In this document: piece by piece, positions 17,456-27,125 of the stretch
How the letters are laid out: each line of letters starts with the position of its first letter
Numbering within the stretch: the stretch's first letter is position 1
NCBI GenBank assembly: GCA_002435985.1
Contig: DIXD01000099.1
Span: 34,314-98,313, forward strand
Direction: 5' to 3'
Source: Spirochaetaceae bacterium UBA6089
GTDB taxonomy: Bacteria > Spirochaetota > Spirochaetia > Treponematales > Rectinemataceae
DNA: 64,000 nucleotides
The notes under the pieces: generated by a model
Database searches by the model: none
Told to the model about the DNA's origin: nothing
What the model saw: only the letters and a program-made list of their open reading frames with translations
Translations under genes and position numbers: made by a program

Positions 17456-18750
17456 AGTCTGCTCGCCATTTGTCGAATCGAATCGAAGAGCCATGCATAT
17501 TCGCTCTCGGCCCGATAAAAAAGTGCCGGCATGCCGAAGGGGGCGTGTACCGTCACTCTTCCAGAAGAATACACCCTCGACGTCCAAAAATGAATCCACT
17601 CCCCCTCGGGGAGTATGAACGAGCACACATCGCCTTTGCCCGACAGATTTGGAGAGAAAATGAGATCGGGTCCCGAGAAGAGCAGATCGTCCCTTTCCGC
17701 GAACGTCGAATCGCGAGGCATCGAAATCGATGGGTGCTGGAGTGCGGGGAGCCCGGTTTCCTCCCAACGTCGTTGACAGAACTCCCAATATTGTGTTAGC
17801 CCTGCCCGTATTTTGGCATAACGACTATGTGCGCGCGTTCTGTTGACTGGAATGGTCAATTCCTGAGGAATTCCCCTGCGGAACACCGTGGGAAGCGTGA
17901 TGTCCGGCTGGCACAACATCAGATCGGCGATTTTCCAATCCTCCTGTCCACATGCCGATTGTACGATGGCGAGATTCAATTGCTGAAACGCCTCCGGCAC
18001 TGCCCCAGAAAACGACAGCGATCCCAAAAGGCCTGCACTGTCTCTCGCATCGAGGTGAGGTGGGTATAACGAGAGCATCGACGAAGAGGATAGCGCTGGC
18101 GCGCCCTTAACCTGTGCCCTTCGATTCCAATCATACCAGAGCGAGCAAGCATCCTCAGGGCTCTGCGCATACCCCATATGGACCTCTGCGGGGAGCTCCA
18201 GCGTGAGCACAAGGGATCCATCTTCAAAGGATAGAGAACGAAGGCCTTGGGATATGCACTGTAGAAATCTGCCGTCCAAGGCAAAGGCCGCAGTCTGTTG
18301 CATCTGCGTCAGCACGATACGACCTCGCACAACATGCGAACTCCGCGGGCCGAGACCGTTCCACCGCGCACCTGGAATATCATGGAAACGAAGCTTCAAG
18401 AAGTCGATCGCCGGATCAAGGGAAGAGAAATAGAGGGAAAAGATCGCATCCCAGGCGGCAGAGGGACGGTATGCGGCATGGTCTAGGCCTTCGAATTCTT
18501 CGCGCATGACGAGCTTGCTCGAAAAGGTAAACTGAGCGCTATTGCCAGAGGCCATGGTAGGCATGCAGGTGCCTGCCCCTCGCCAGGCCGACCTTATTTC
18601 CCCCAGTCTATGCACAAAAACTGCCGGCCGCGTTGTCGTGTGCCACAGAAGCCGCTGTCCGGCAACAGTCACAAGAAAACCCTGCTTCCAATATTCAAAT
18701 GAAATCAAAGCGATCTCCGGTATCTCTTCGATTCTTGCCCAGCCGACCAC
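17452..18750 (-). CDS. Shortened GH31-like protein (probable alpha-glucosidase relative)
   Basis: A 432-residue protein with no certain family name. The C-terminal third matches the layout of glycoside hydrolase family 31: YAKIRAGLTQYW...GLPALQHP, then LLFSGPDLIFSPNL, then FILPEGEWIHFWT and VTVHAPFGMPALFYRA. Those are the blocks that follow the catalytic barrel in GH31. The protein is about 250-350 residues shorter than a normal GH31 enzyme, and the nucleophile motif (W-x-D-M-N/E) is not seen, so it may be inactive or have another role. The GTG start at 18750 is uncertain, with only weak ribosome-site sequence before it. It is coupled to the DMT permease. Confidence 0.5.
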   Translation of the reverse strand: MVGWARIEEIPEIALISFEYWKQGFLVTVAGQRLLWHTTTRPAVFVHRLGEIRSAWRGAGTCMPTMASGNSAQFTFSSKLVMREEFEGLDHAAYRPSAAWDAIFSLYFSSLDPAIDFLKLRFHDIPGARWNGLGPRSSHVVRGRIVLTQMQQTAAFALDGRFLQCISQGLRSLSFEDGSLVLTLELPAEVHMGYAQSPEDACSLWYDWNRRAQVKGAPALSSSSMLSLYPPHLDARDSAGLLGSLSFSGAVPEAFQQLNLAIVQSACGQEDWKIADLMLCQPDITLPTVFRRGIPQELTIPVNRTRAHSRYAKIRAGLTQYWEFCQRRWEETGLPALQHPSISMPRDSTFAERDDLLFSGPDLIFSPNLSGKGDVCSFILPEGEWIHFWTSRVYSSGRVTVHAPFGMPALFYRAESEYAWLFDSIRQMASRL

Positions 18751-18851
18751 CTTCGCAGCGCTGAGAAGTTCGATATAGTACCATATACGACTGGCGCACG
18801 ATGAGCAACACCGTCGTTACATCGCAATAGTACCTGTTTTCATTCACGAGT

Positions 18852-18889
18852 GCTCCCGGATACAGCCTCCTTTCCGGGAGCCTTTTTTT
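18852..18889 (+). terminator. Strong terminator with no plus-strand gene before it
   Basis: GCTCCCGGA (18852-18860) pairs perfectly with TCCGGGAGC (18873-18881), followed by CTTTTTTT. It stands between the divergent GH31-like and TAXI genes. No plus-strand CDS lies upstream after ispDF at 16634, so it may end a small RNA or a leader, or block antisense transcription. Confidence 0.75.
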
Positions 18890-18891
18890 CG

Positions 18892-18920
18892 TTGCATTGT
18901 GTTCAAAGACAGTGTATAAT
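18892..18920 (+). promoter_or_regulatory. Sigma70 promoter of the TAXI-TRAP operon
   Basis: TTGCAT (18892-18897), 17-bp spacer, consensus TATAAT (18915-18920). It lies directly after the terminator at 18852-18889 and about 50 nt before the TAXI gene, whose ATG has a good AGGAGG site. Confidence 0.7.
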
Positions 18921-18973
18921 CATTTTATTCTTTCATTTCATGCATGCAGTACTATAATAGGAGGTAAAGAAGC

Positions 18974-19915
18974 ATGAAGAAAATCGCAGCAATTCTATTC
19001 TGCCTGTTGCTGGCAACCAGTGCATTCGCTCAGCAACAGTTCATCACCATCGCCACAGGTGGAACTGCGGGAACATACTTCCCGCTCGGCGGCGCCCTTG
19101 CAGACATCTGGAACAAAAACATCCCCAAAATGAACGCCACGGCCCAGTCCACCGGTGCGTCCATCGCCAACATCAACCTGCTCAAGGGCAACAATGTCGA
19201 CATCGTTTTCACGCAGAACGATGTTGCCAATTACTCTTACAATGGTACCGAACTTCTGAAGGGCCAGGCATATAAAGACCTGCGCGGTCTAGCCTGCCTC
19301 TACAATGAGACTATCCAGCTCGTCGCCCTCGAATCCAGCGGCATCAAGACGATTGCCGACCTCAAGGGTAAGAAGGTCTCCGTCGGCGCCGCAGGTTCCG
19401 GTACCGAAGCCAATGCCCGCCAGATTCTCGAAGCGGCGGGGCTCACCTACAACGACATCAGGGTGCAGTATCTCTCCTTCAGCGAATCCGCAAACAACAT
19501 GAAGGACGGCAACATCGATGCAGCGTTCAATACTGCAGGCATCCCGACGGCAGCCATACAGGACCTCTCTGTCTCCAAAAAGATGGTACTCGTGCCCATC
19601 GACGGGGAGGTCGCCGCGAAGCTCATGGCCAAATATCCTTTCTACGCGCTCCAGATGGTGCCGGCAGGGACCTATCAGGGACAGACGAAGGACGTGACCA
19701 CCGTGGCCGTCAAGTCGATGCTCGCCGTGAGCAGCAAAATGTCCGAAGATCTCGTCTATACGCTTCTTGAGACCATGTACAACAATACTGACAGGCTGAT
19801 CGCCGCCCATTCTCAGGGTAGAAACATTAAACTCGAGACCGCGCTCGAAGGCATGTCGATTCCTCTGCATCTAGGTGCCGAGAAATATTTCAAGGAAAAG
19901 GGAGTCCTGAAATAA
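18974..19915 (+). CDS. TAXI-family TRAP transporter solute-binding protein
   Basis: A 313-residue periplasmic binding protein of the TAXI (TRAP-associated extracytoplasmic immunogenic) family. The signal peptide is residues 1-19 (MKKIAAILFCLLLATSAFA). The mature part opens with QFITIATGGTAGTYFPLGGALADIWN, the TAXI hallmark, and has the LKGKKVSVGAAGSGTEANA segment. It captures a small organic acid (often a dicarboxylate, glutamate or 2-oxoglutarate in known members) for the membrane subunit two genes downstream. AGGAGG lies 9 nt before the ATG. Confidence 0.92.
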   Translation: MKKIAAILFCLLLATSAFAQQQFITIATGGTAGTYFPLGGALADIWNKNIPKMNATAQSTGASIANINLLKGNNVDIVFTQNDVANYSYNGTELLKGQAYKDLRGLACLYNETIQLVALESSGIKTIADLKGKKVSVGAAGSGTEANARQILEAAGLTYNDIRVQYLSFSESANNMKDGNIDAAFNTAGIPTAAIQDLSVSKKMVLVPIDGEVAAKLMAKYPFYALQMVPAGTYQGQTKDVTTVAVKSMLAVSSKMSEDLVYTLLETMYNNTDRLIAAHSQGRNIKLETALEGMSIPLHLGAEKYFKEKGVLK

Positions 19916-19995
19916 TTCTTTTTAGAATTTAGGAATGTTCTACAATAGCGGCGCGGAACAGTCCGTTTCGCGCCGCTTGTCTAGATGGGAGAATT

Positions 19996-20502
19996 ATGAA
20001 ACAAGGGGGGAAGAACAGCAAAGCTTCTATTTTTTGGGGCGCTGTCGTCATTCTTGCCCTCCTCGCTTTTGCATTGAGCGTCCGGATTGTGCCTGCGCTG
20101 GTCATCAAAGACAGTAAGGGAGCGACGATCGTAAGACTCCCTCTCTATGATGGACAGTTCATCCATCATTTCATTCATTCTGTGCATACAACGCCGGTCG
20201 ATGAGTATTTCGAGGTGCATGGAACAACCTTGGAATTGACCAAGGTGAAGTACGATACGTACGGCGTGGGCATGCCCTCCGACGGGGGAGAAGGCTTTTC
20301 CATCGAAGATGGCCGCTTTGTCGTCTTCATGCACAGGACTTTTTCCAGCATTCCCATCGGCGTATCGATCGTTCCGGACCATGGAGTGATCATCGGGGAG
20401 ACGTTGTTGCCCTTTACACGGTGGGTACCGCAAGAATCAGCAATTACGCTCTCCGCGGGGAGAATGCTGACATTTCAGAATGGGAGGATTTCTCCAAAAT
20501 GA
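19996..20502 (+). CDS. DUF1850 protein of the TAXI-TRAP operon
   Basis: A 168-residue protein with one N-terminal membrane helix (about residues 12-32) and an extracytoplasmic domain. It contains LPLYDGQFIHHFIHSVHTTPVDEYFEV, the conserved DUF1850 block. DUF1850 genes commonly sit between TAXI and fused TRAP permease genes. The biochemical role is unknown; an accessory or assembly part of the transporter is the simplest view. It overlaps the permease gene by 4 nt. Confidence 0.82.
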   Translation: MKQGGKNSKASIFWGAVVILALLAFALSVRIVPALVIKDSKGATIVRLPLYDGQFIHHFIHSVHTTPVDEYFEVHGTTLELTKVKYDTYGVGMPSDGGEGFSIEDGRFVVFMHRTFSSIPIGVSIVPDHGVIIGETLLPFTRWVPQESAITLSAGRMLTFQNGRISPK

Positions 20503-22499
20503 GTGATTCCCAGAAAATCCAAGAGGAGAATACAGCCGTAGACGCGCAGGAAATCCTGAAAAAATTCGACAAGGAAGCGAACTACCGCACCTATGTAGGC
20601 TTCTTTGCGAAGGTAGTCTCTGCGTTGGCGATCGCCTTCTCCGTATTCCAGCTGTACACGGCGATTTTCGGCGTGCTGGATGCCATGATACAGAGGTCGA
20701 TTCACCTCTCCTTCGGCTTGACGCTGATATATCTTCTGTATCCCACAAGCAAAAAGTGGTCGCATTCGAAGCTCCATCCCTTCGACGCGCTGCTCGCCGT
20801 ATGCGGGGCGCTGGCTCCCATGTACATTGTGCTGAACTATCAGAAATTGGTGCTGAGGGCGGGCACGGCCACGCCGCTCGACATCGTGTTCGGCGTCATC
20901 GGCCTTCTCTTGGTGCTTGAGGCCGCGCGCAGGGTCGTCGGCATTCCGATGGTCGTGATTGCGCTTGTCTTCATCGTCTATGCCTTCGCAGGCCCCTACA
21001 TTCCAGGTAAACTCGCGCACCGCGGCGCCAACTTCGAAACACTCATCCAGCATCTCTATTTCACGACAGAAGGCGTGTTCGGCATCCCACTCGGCGTTTC
21101 AAGCACATTCATCTTTCTTTTCATACTATTCGGGGCCTTCCTCGAGAGAACGGGGCTGGGGCAGCTCTTCATCGACCTGGCGAATGCCGTGGCGGGCTGG
21201 GCAGCTGGCGGACCGGCAAAAGTCGCCGTGCTCTCGAGCGCCCTCATGGGTACGGTCTCGGGTTCCTCGGTTGCAAACGTCGTCGGAACGGGCTCTTTCA
21301 CGATCCCAATGATGAAGCGCCTTGGTTACAAACCGGAATTCGCCGGCGCGGTGGAGGCCACAGCTTCGACAGGCGGCCAGCTCATGCCGCCCATCATGGG
21401 GGCCGCGGCCTTCCTGATGGCAGAATTCACCAACATCCCCTACGTTCGAATCATCGGCGCGGCGATTGTGCCGGCGATTCTCTACTACTTCGGCGTCTGG
21501 GCTGGTGTTCATTTTGAAGCCAAGAAAAGCGGACTGCGGGGATTGAGCCGCGACGAACTGCCTAAATTCAAGAAAATAATAGTAGAGAGGGGACACCTGA
21601 TAATTCCTCTCGTAGCTATTATTTATCTATTGGTTACTGGTTTCACTCCAATGAGGGCGGCCCTCTGGGCGATTATTCTCTCGATTGTGTCATCCTGGCT
21701 AAAAAAGAGCACGCGCATTTCGCCGATCGAAATCGTGAGAGGCCTCGAGGCGGGAGCTCGTTCGGCGCTTGGGGTGCTTGCGGCGACCGCGTGTGCGGGC
21801 ATCATCATCGGTGTCGTCACGCTGACGGGCCTTGGACTTAAACTCGGCTCGATCCTTGTCGAGCTGGCGGGAGGACTTATGATCCCGACTCTATTTTTCA
21901 CCATGGTGACCTCGCTCATCCTCGGTATGGGCGTGCCGACCACCGCGAACTACGTCATCACATCGACCATCACCGCGCCTGCGGTCATAATGCTACTCTC
22001 AAAACAGGCAGGCCTTGACCCGTACGCCGTCGCTCCCGCGAGCATCATTTTGCCGGCACACATGTTCGCCTTCTATTTCGGTATCATCGCGGACGTCACG
22101 CCGCCTGTTGCGCTCGCCGCGTTCGCGGGCGCGGGCATCGCAAAGGCCAACCCGATGAAAACCGGCATCAACGCGTCCAAGCTCGCAATAGCCGCATTTC
22201 TCGTGCCGTATATCTTCGTGATGAATCCTCAAATGCTCCTGTTCGACGTCAATGCGATCTCTTTCATCTGGATGCTCATCACCAGCCTTGTCGGGATCAT
22301 TTCCATTGCGGCCTCCGTCAATGGATGGTTTATGACGACGGAACTCTGGTACGAACGAATCATAGGGTTCGTAGGCGGCATCCTGCTGATTTACCCTGGG
22401 CTGACCACCGATCTCATCGGGATGGGGCTCATCGCGATCATGATGATAAGTCAAATCACCCGTGTCCAAAAGAAAAAGCGCGCTACAGTATCGCCTTGA
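20499..22499 (+). CDS. TRAP transporter fused permease (DctQM type)
   Basis: A 666-residue membrane protein in which the small four-helix (Q) and large (M) TRAP subunits are fused, as in TAXI systems. A soluble N-terminal segment of about 35 residues precedes the helices. The M-domain signature GTVSGSSVANVVGTGSFTIP and the TGGQLMPPIMGAAAF block are present, with a second repeat at LGMGVPTTANYVI. It carries out Na+- or H+-driven uptake of the substrate bound by the TAXI protein. The start is placed at 20499 for the ATGA overlap with the DUF1850 gene. Confidence 0.92.
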   Translation: MSDSQKIQEENTAVDAQEILKKFDKEANYRTYVGFFAKVVSALAIAFSVFQLYTAIFGVLDAMIQRSIHLSFGLTLIYLLYPTSKKWSHSKLHPFDALLAVCGALAPMYIVLNYQKLVLRAGTATPLDIVFGVIGLLLVLEAARRVVGIPMVVIALVFIVYAFAGPYIPGKLAHRGANFETLIQHLYFTTEGVFGIPLGVSSTFIFLFILFGAFLERTGLGQLFIDLANAVAGWAAGGPAKVAVLSSALMGTVSGSSVANVVGTGSFTIPMMKRLGYKPEFAGAVEATASTGGQLMPPIMGAAAFLMAEFTNIPYVRIIGAAIVPAILYYFGVWAGVHFEAKKSGLRGLSRDELPKFKKIIVERGHLIIPLVAIIYLLVTGFTPMRAALWAIILSIVSSWLKKSTRISPIEIVRGLEAGARSALGVLAATACAGIIIGVVTLTGLGLKLGSILVELAGGLMIPTLFFTMVTSLILGMGVPTTANYVITSTITAPAVIMLLSKQAGLDPYAVAPASIILPAHMFAFYFGIIADVTPPVALAAFAGAGIAKANPMKTGINASKLAIAAFLVPYIFVMNPQMLLFDVNAISFIWMLITSLVGIISIAASVNGWFMTTELWYERIIGFVGGILLIYPGLTTDLIGMGLIAIMMISQITRVQKKKRATVSP

Positions 22500-22577
22500 A
22501 ATGTGCGCATACGCAAAAAATTAGCCGCCGAGCTCACGGTCGCCTGGCGGCTTCTTTTACCTACAATATACTCTATT

Positions 22578-25019
22578 TTAAAGATAGGATTCTGCAGTCT
22601 TCAAAATATCGGCGAACACCCCACCTGCCGTGACATCCGCGCCCGCGCCCGGTCCGCGTATGACGAGCGGATTTTGCGAGTAACGCCTCGAAGTGATCAC
22701 CACCATGTTATCGGTGCCCGTCAGGCTGTAGAATGGGCTGTCAGGGCCGTAGGCGCACAGGGAAAGTTGGGCACCCTGCGGCGTCACGACCGCCACATAG
22801 CGGAGCGCTCTGTTGTGCCGGAAGGCCTCGGCCCGTCGGGCCTCCAGAGCATTGTCCATTTCGGGCAGGAGGGCTATACAGGCATCCACCGAACCGGCTT
22901 CGGCAATTTTACGGGAGATAAGTGGTTCTATCTCCACGGCCGATTCCTCGAGCGGATATCCGGCCTCGCGAGCCAGAATGACCGCCTTCCGCGCAATATC
23001 CTTCGCGCTCAAGTCGTCACGTGGATCCGGCTCCGTATATCCGAGCTGCTTCGCGCGCCTCACGAGTTCCGAAAAGGGAAGGTCGGGGCCGAGGTTGTTG
23101 AAGATGTAGCTGATCGTCCCCGAGAGCACCGCTTCTATCCTGAAAATTTCATCGCCCGAAGCGACAAGGTCCTGAATTGTCCCTATGACGGGAAGACCCG
23201 CGCCTACGGTGGTTTCATACCGATACGAAACATCCATGTCCCGCGCGACTTCGATAAGGTGCCGATATTGCTGGATCGGACCGCTGTTCGAGCGCTTGTT
23301 TGGGGTTACCACCGAAATCGAGGCGAGGAGCAGCTTCTCATAATACTTCACGGGAGCATCGCTCGCAGTGCAGTCGCAGAAGCAGGCGTTCGGCAGATTG
23401 AGACCGAGCATCTCCTGAACAAAGCCTTCAAGGTCGGACTTCTGCCCTTTTGTGAAAAGAATTTCCTTCCAACGCCCGATGTCGATTCCCTTCGGGTCAA
23501 CCAACATGTTCCGCGAATTGGCGATGCCTGTGATGCGCACGCGGATCGATCGGTCCTTGAACAGTCGCTCGTGCTGAGCCTCGATCTGCGAGAGCAAGGT
23601 ACCCCCGATGAGCCCCGTACCCACAAGAAACACGTTGACCGTGCGGACACCAGCCAGAAAGAAGGCGTCGTGGATGACGCTCATGGCCTTGTTTCGATCC
23701 TGCGCGCTCACGACGATCGAAATATTGAGCTCAGAGGACCCCTGCGCGATCGCGACCACGTTGATGCCGTTCCGTCCAAAGGCCTTAAAGACCCGCCCCG
23801 AAATGCCCACGCGGTGCTTCATCATTTCGCCGACCACGGCGATGACGCTCAAATCCTTTTCTATCGTCGGCACCTGAACGGTGCCGGCTCCGATCTCGTA
23901 CCTGAATTCTTCCCTGAGCGCGCGGGTGCCTTTCTCCGCATCCTGCGGAAGCACCGCACAGCAGATGGAAAGCTCGCTCGATCCTTGGGTGATGAGGATG
24001 ACATTCACGCCGGCGGATGCGAGCGCGGTGAACATTCTGCCCGCGATGCCCGTCACGCCTGGAAGCCCAGGTCCCTGCAGCAGCAGAAGCGAGATCGAGG
24101 AGATGGCAGCGATGCCGCGAACGGGCCATGTACTGGGGGCTGCATCCCTCGTGATGCGCGTACCCGAAGCTTTTGGATTGAAGGTATTCAGAATGCGGAC
24201 GGGAATGCCCTTTGCCATCGCAGGAAGAATCGTAGGCGGATGCAGCACTTTCGCCCCAAAATGCGACATCTCCATCGCCTCGACGTAGGAAATCTCGGGG
24301 ATGACGAAAGCGTCCGGCACTGCCTTCGGGTCGGCGGTCATAATGCCGTCCACATCGGTCCATATCTGAATTTCCTCGGCATCGAGACAGGCGCCCAAGA
24401 TGCCGGCGGTATAATCGGAGCCACCGCGACCCAGGGTCGTGGTAATCCCGTCCACCGTCGAAGCGATGAAACCCGTCACCACGGCGGTGCGGGAAAAGTT
24501 CGCAAAAAAGGACCTGACGCGGGGGAGGGTTTCGGATTCAATCCAGTGGGCTGCGCCAAATTTGTCATCGGTGATAATGATCTGCCGCGCATCCACGGCC
24601 ACGGCCTCGAAACCGGCTTGCGTCAACATCAGGCTCAGGATGCCGGCGCTCAGACGTTCACCGTACGAGGCCACAAGATCGAGCGTCCTCGGCGACAGAT
24701 CATGGATAAGAGAAATCCCCAACAACAAGGAAGAAACTTCATCGAGGAGGGCCTGCGTGCCCGTCCTCGCCTTTTCCTTGAGGGAAGACTGAAGGAGCGC
24801 CCCAATCATCGAATGATGCCGCTCCGAGATGACTTGAAACATGTCCTGCCACTCGCGTCCTTCGCTTGCGAGCCTTGCCGCTTGCAAAAGGGAGTCAGTA
24901 ACGCCGGAGAATGCGGATACGATCACAATGCGCTCACCGGAACGCTGTACAATGTCGACGAGCGCATGAACCGCTTCGGGACTGCCCACCGAGGTGCCGC
25001 CAAATTTGAGAACCTTCAT
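22578..25019 (-). CDS. thrA: Bifunctional aspartokinase / homoserine dehydrogenase I
   Basis: An 813-residue ThrA-type enzyme catalysing the first and third steps from aspartate to homoserine (threonine/methionine branch). The aspartokinase domain opens MKVLKFGGTSVGS. Two ACT regulatory modules lie at about 305-450 (VILITQGSSELS and VVAIAQGSSELN). The homoserine dehydrogenase nucleotide motif FLVGTGLIGGT is near residue 465. The length matches ThrA of E. coli. The start at 25019 has GGAG 6 nt upstream; an earlier in-frame ATG gives an unrelated leader. The ACT domains suggest threonine feedback. Confidence 0.93.
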   Translation of the reverse strand: MKVLKFGGTSVGSPEAVHALVDIVQRSGERIVIVSAFSGVTDSLLQAARLASEGREWQDMFQVISERHHSMIGALLQSSLKEKARTGTQALLDEVSSLLLGISLIHDLSPRTLDLVASYGERLSAGILSLMLTQAGFEAVAVDARQIIITDDKFGAAHWIESETLPRVRSFFANFSRTAVVTGFIASTVDGITTTLGRGGSDYTAGILGACLDAEEIQIWTDVDGIMTADPKAVPDAFVIPEISYVEAMEMSHFGAKVLHPPTILPAMAKGIPVRILNTFNPKASGTRITRDAAPSTWPVRGIAAISSISLLLLQGPGLPGVTGIAGRMFTALASAGVNVILITQGSSELSICCAVLPQDAEKGTRALREEFRYEIGAGTVQVPTIEKDLSVIAVVGEMMKHRVGISGRVFKAFGRNGINVVAIAQGSSELNISIVVSAQDRNKAMSVIHDAFFLAGVRTVNVFLVGTGLIGGTLLSQIEAQHERLFKDRSIRVRITGIANSRNMLVDPKGIDIGRWKEILFTKGQKSDLEGFVQEMLGLNLPNACFCDCTASDAPVKYYEKLLLASISVVTPNKRSNSGPIQQYRHLIEVARDMDVSYRYETTVGAGLPVIGTIQDLVASGDEIFRIEAVLSGTISYIFNNLGPDLPFSELVRRAKQLGYTEPDPRDDLSAKDIARKAVILAREAGYPLEESAVEIEPLISRKIAEAGSVDACIALLPEMDNALEARRAEAFRHNRALRYVAVVTPQGAQLSLCAYGPDSPFYSLTGTDNMVVITSRRYSQNPLVIRGPGAGADVTAGGVFADILKTAESYL

Positions 25020-25139
25020 TGCCAACTCCACACATTCATATTTCTGTCTGGTACACTTCTCTGTTTTGGCGACTATATCATAACCATGCAAAAAAACGGA
25101 ATATCCTTGCAGTCGAAGCAGTCCAACCCTCGGAAACCT

Positions 25140-26270
25140 TTAGCCTAGCACCGAGAGCAGCACTCCCGCCGCAACCGCGGAGCCGATGACGCCGGCGACA
25201 TTCGGGCCCATGGCGTGCATCAAGAGGAAATTGGTCGGATCTTCCTTTGCCCCGACCACCTGGCTCACGCGGGCCGCCATCGGCACCGCCGAGACCCCGG
25301 CCGATCCGATGAGCGGGTTCACCTTGCCGCCAGTCATCCAGTACATGATCTTGCCGAACAACACTCCGCCCGCTGTGCCACAGCTAAACGCAAACAGACC
25401 GAGCCCGATGATCATAAGAGTCTGGGGATTTAGAAATTTCTCCGCGCTCGCGGTGGAACCCACCGAAACGCCGAGGAATATCGTCAAGATGTTGATGAGT
25501 GCGTGCTGAGCGGTGTCGGAGAGGCGATCCGTCACGCCTGTCTCCCTGAACAGGTTGCCGAGCATAAGAGAGCCGACGAGGGGGACGGCTGCCGGCAGCA
25601 GCAGTCCGATCAGAATACTGACAAAGATAGGGAATACGATCCGCTCCGCCTTCGAAACCTCGCGGAGCTGCGCCATCTTCACCTGACGCTCTTTCTTTGT
25701 GGTGAGCGCCCTCATGATGGGAGGCTGAATGAGCGGCACAAGCGCCATGTACGAGTACGCAGCAATCGCAATCGGCCCTAGGAGCTCGGGCTTTAGGCGT
25801 GAAGTGACATAGATCGCCGTCGGTCCGTCGGCCCCGCCGATGATGCCGATGCTGGCACAGGCATTCAGATCAAAGCCAAGATAATAGGCGATGATGAAGG
25901 GAATAAAAATGCCCAGCTGCGCTGCCGAACCTAGAAGGAGACTCCAGGGGTTTGCAATGAGCGGGCCGAAATCGGTCATCGCGCCGATCCCCAAAAAAAT
26001 GAGCGGCGGGTAGATGCCGAGTTTGACTCCCTGGTAGAGGTAATAGATAAGCCCTCCGGCAAGTCCATCCTTGGGCCCGTCGGTGATGCCGCTCATTGGA
26101 AGATTCGCTAGCAGCATCCCAAAAGCTATCGGCACAAGGAGCAGTGGTTCAAACTCGCGCACGATACCGAGGTACAAGAGGATGCAGGAGAACACCAGCA
26201 TCAAAACCTGTCCCCAGGTTATGGCGATAAAACCGGTCGAAGCTATAAAATGAGAGAGAAATTGTTCCAT
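25140..26270 (-). CDS. Na+-pumping decarboxylase beta subunit (OadB/MmdB/GcdB)
   Basis: A 376-residue polytopic membrane subunit that couples decarboxylation of a biotin-bound carboxyl group to Na+ export. Family blocks include [25 protein letters not shown] and [18 protein letters not shown], which hold the conserved aspartates used for Na+ passage. [19 protein letters not shown] lies near the end. It is the last gene of the kor-mcm-decarboxylase set and follows the biotin carrier by 18 nt. Methylmalonyl-CoA is the likely source of CO2, given the neighbours. Confidence 0.92.
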   Translation of the reverse strand: MEQFLSHFIASTGFIAITWGQVLMLVFSCILLYLGIVREFEPLLLVPIAFGMLLANLPMSGITDGPKDGLAGGLIYYLYQGVKLGIYPPLIFLGIGAMTDFGPLIANPWSLLLGSAAQLGIFIPFIIAYYLGFDLNACASIGIIGGADGPTAIYVTSRLKPELLGPIAIAAYSYMALVPLIQPPIMRALTTKKERQVKMAQLREVSKAERIVFPIFVSILIGLLLPAAVPLVGSLMLGNLFRETGVTDRLSDTAQHALINILTIFLGVSVGSTASAEKFLNPQTLMIIGLGLFAFSCGTAGGVLFGKIMYWMTGGKVNPLIGSAGVSAVPMAARVSQVVGAKEDPTNFLLMHAMGPNVAGVIGSAVAAGVLLSVLG

Positions 26271-26288
26271 GGGGATATCCTCTCTCGC

Positions 26289-26723
26289 TTATGCGAGATC
26301 GACGAGCGCATCGCCGGTGTTCACGGCGGCGCTCGCAGCAACGCGCAGGGCAACGACGGTTCCGTCCTGAGGCGCAACAATCTCATTCTCCATCTTCATG
26401 GCCTCAAGCAGGAGGAGCACATCGCCGCGCTTCACCTTTTGGCCGACGATCACTTTAAAGGCGACGACGGTGCCAGGCATGGGAGACTTGACCGTCGTGA
26501 CCGAACCACCGTTTGCAGCGGAGGCGGCAGGCTTGGCCGGGACAGACTGCGCCGAGGCAGGTTGAGGAGCGGCTTCAGGCGCGGTGGCCGGGCCCGCGAC
26601 GGACGGGGCGGCGGATGTGGGCGTCGAAGCGCCGCTCGTGGCGGGTACATATTTGGATGCGCCGAGCTCTTCGACCGTGACATCATACGAAGTGCCGTTT
26701 ACCGTAATCCTGTAATGTTTCAT
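26289..26723 (-). CDS. Biotin carrier protein of the decarboxylase/transcarboxylase
   Basis: A 144-residue biotin-lipoyl carrier. The N-terminus (MKHYRITVNGTSYDVTVEE) matches the start of MmdC/GcdC and 1.3S-type carriers. A flexible Ala/Pro/Ser-rich linker spans about residues 30-70. The C-terminal biotinyl domain ends in the canonical EAMKMENEI, with the lysine as the biotin site. It carries CO2 between the carboxyltransferase and either the OadB-type pump or the 5S-type subunit encoded at 35.4 kb. Confidence 0.92.
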   Translation of the reverse strand: MKHYRITVNGTSYDVTVEELGASKYVPATSGASTPTSAAPSVAGPATAPEAAPQPASAQSVPAKPAASAANGGSVTTVKSPMPGTVVAFKVIVGQKVKRGDVLLLLEAMKMENEIVAPQDGTVVALRVAASAAVNTGDALVDLA

Positions 26724-26752
26724 AGTACGTTACTCCTGATCAATACTGAGCA

Positions 26753-27115
26753 TTATTTGCGAGCGAGTCGCTCGACCCTTCCCCATATCGGGGTATTGAA
26801 GCCGCCGATTTCCGGCGCTGTTGGATGTACCTGCGTGATTGCAAATGAACCCGGTTTTGAGCCACTTGCAGCAGCGACTGCGGCCGTCAGGACCGCAATC
26901 AGCAATGCATCTTCCGGTGCCGTGTTCGTACTCGCCGGAGGGGCAGGTTTCTTCGTCACCTCGACAATCTGCGGGAGCGGGGCAGGATGTCCATGTTCTC
27001 TGCGCTTTAAGGCGGCAAAGAATGTCGGAAACCCCAACAAGAATATGATGATAAGAAAAAGAGCCACAAATACCGTGAGGATGCCCACGGCCATAATCAT
27101 CCAAGGATTTGTCAT
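26753..27115 (-). CDS. Decarboxylase gamma/delta subunit (OadG-like)
   Basis: A 120-residue small membrane subunit. One hydrophobic helix lies at about residues 6-29 (MIMAVGILTVFVALFLIIIFLLGF), followed by a Pro/Ala-rich linker and an Ala-rich stretch (LLIAVLTAAVAAASGSKPG), the usual shape of OadG/MmdD proteins that assemble the complex. The start at 27115 is taken because it begins the membrane helix and lies 11 nt after the carboxyltransferase stop; a longer frame overlaps that gene. Confidence 0.8.
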   Translation of the reverse strand: MTNPWMIMAVGILTVFVALFLIIIFLLGFPTFFAALKRREHGHPAPLPQIVEVTKKPAPPASTNTAPEDALLIAVLTAAVAAASGSKPGSFAITQVHPTAPEIGGFNTPIWGRVERLARK

Positions 27116-27125
27116 GGCCGGCCCC

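Noticed and set aside
22503..25148. An 881-codon open frame on the plus strand opposite thrA.
   Set aside because: It mirrors a complete, well conserved ThrA on the minus strand. Its translation is rich in Arg/His/Asp without any domain, as expected for an antisense frame in GC-rich DNA.
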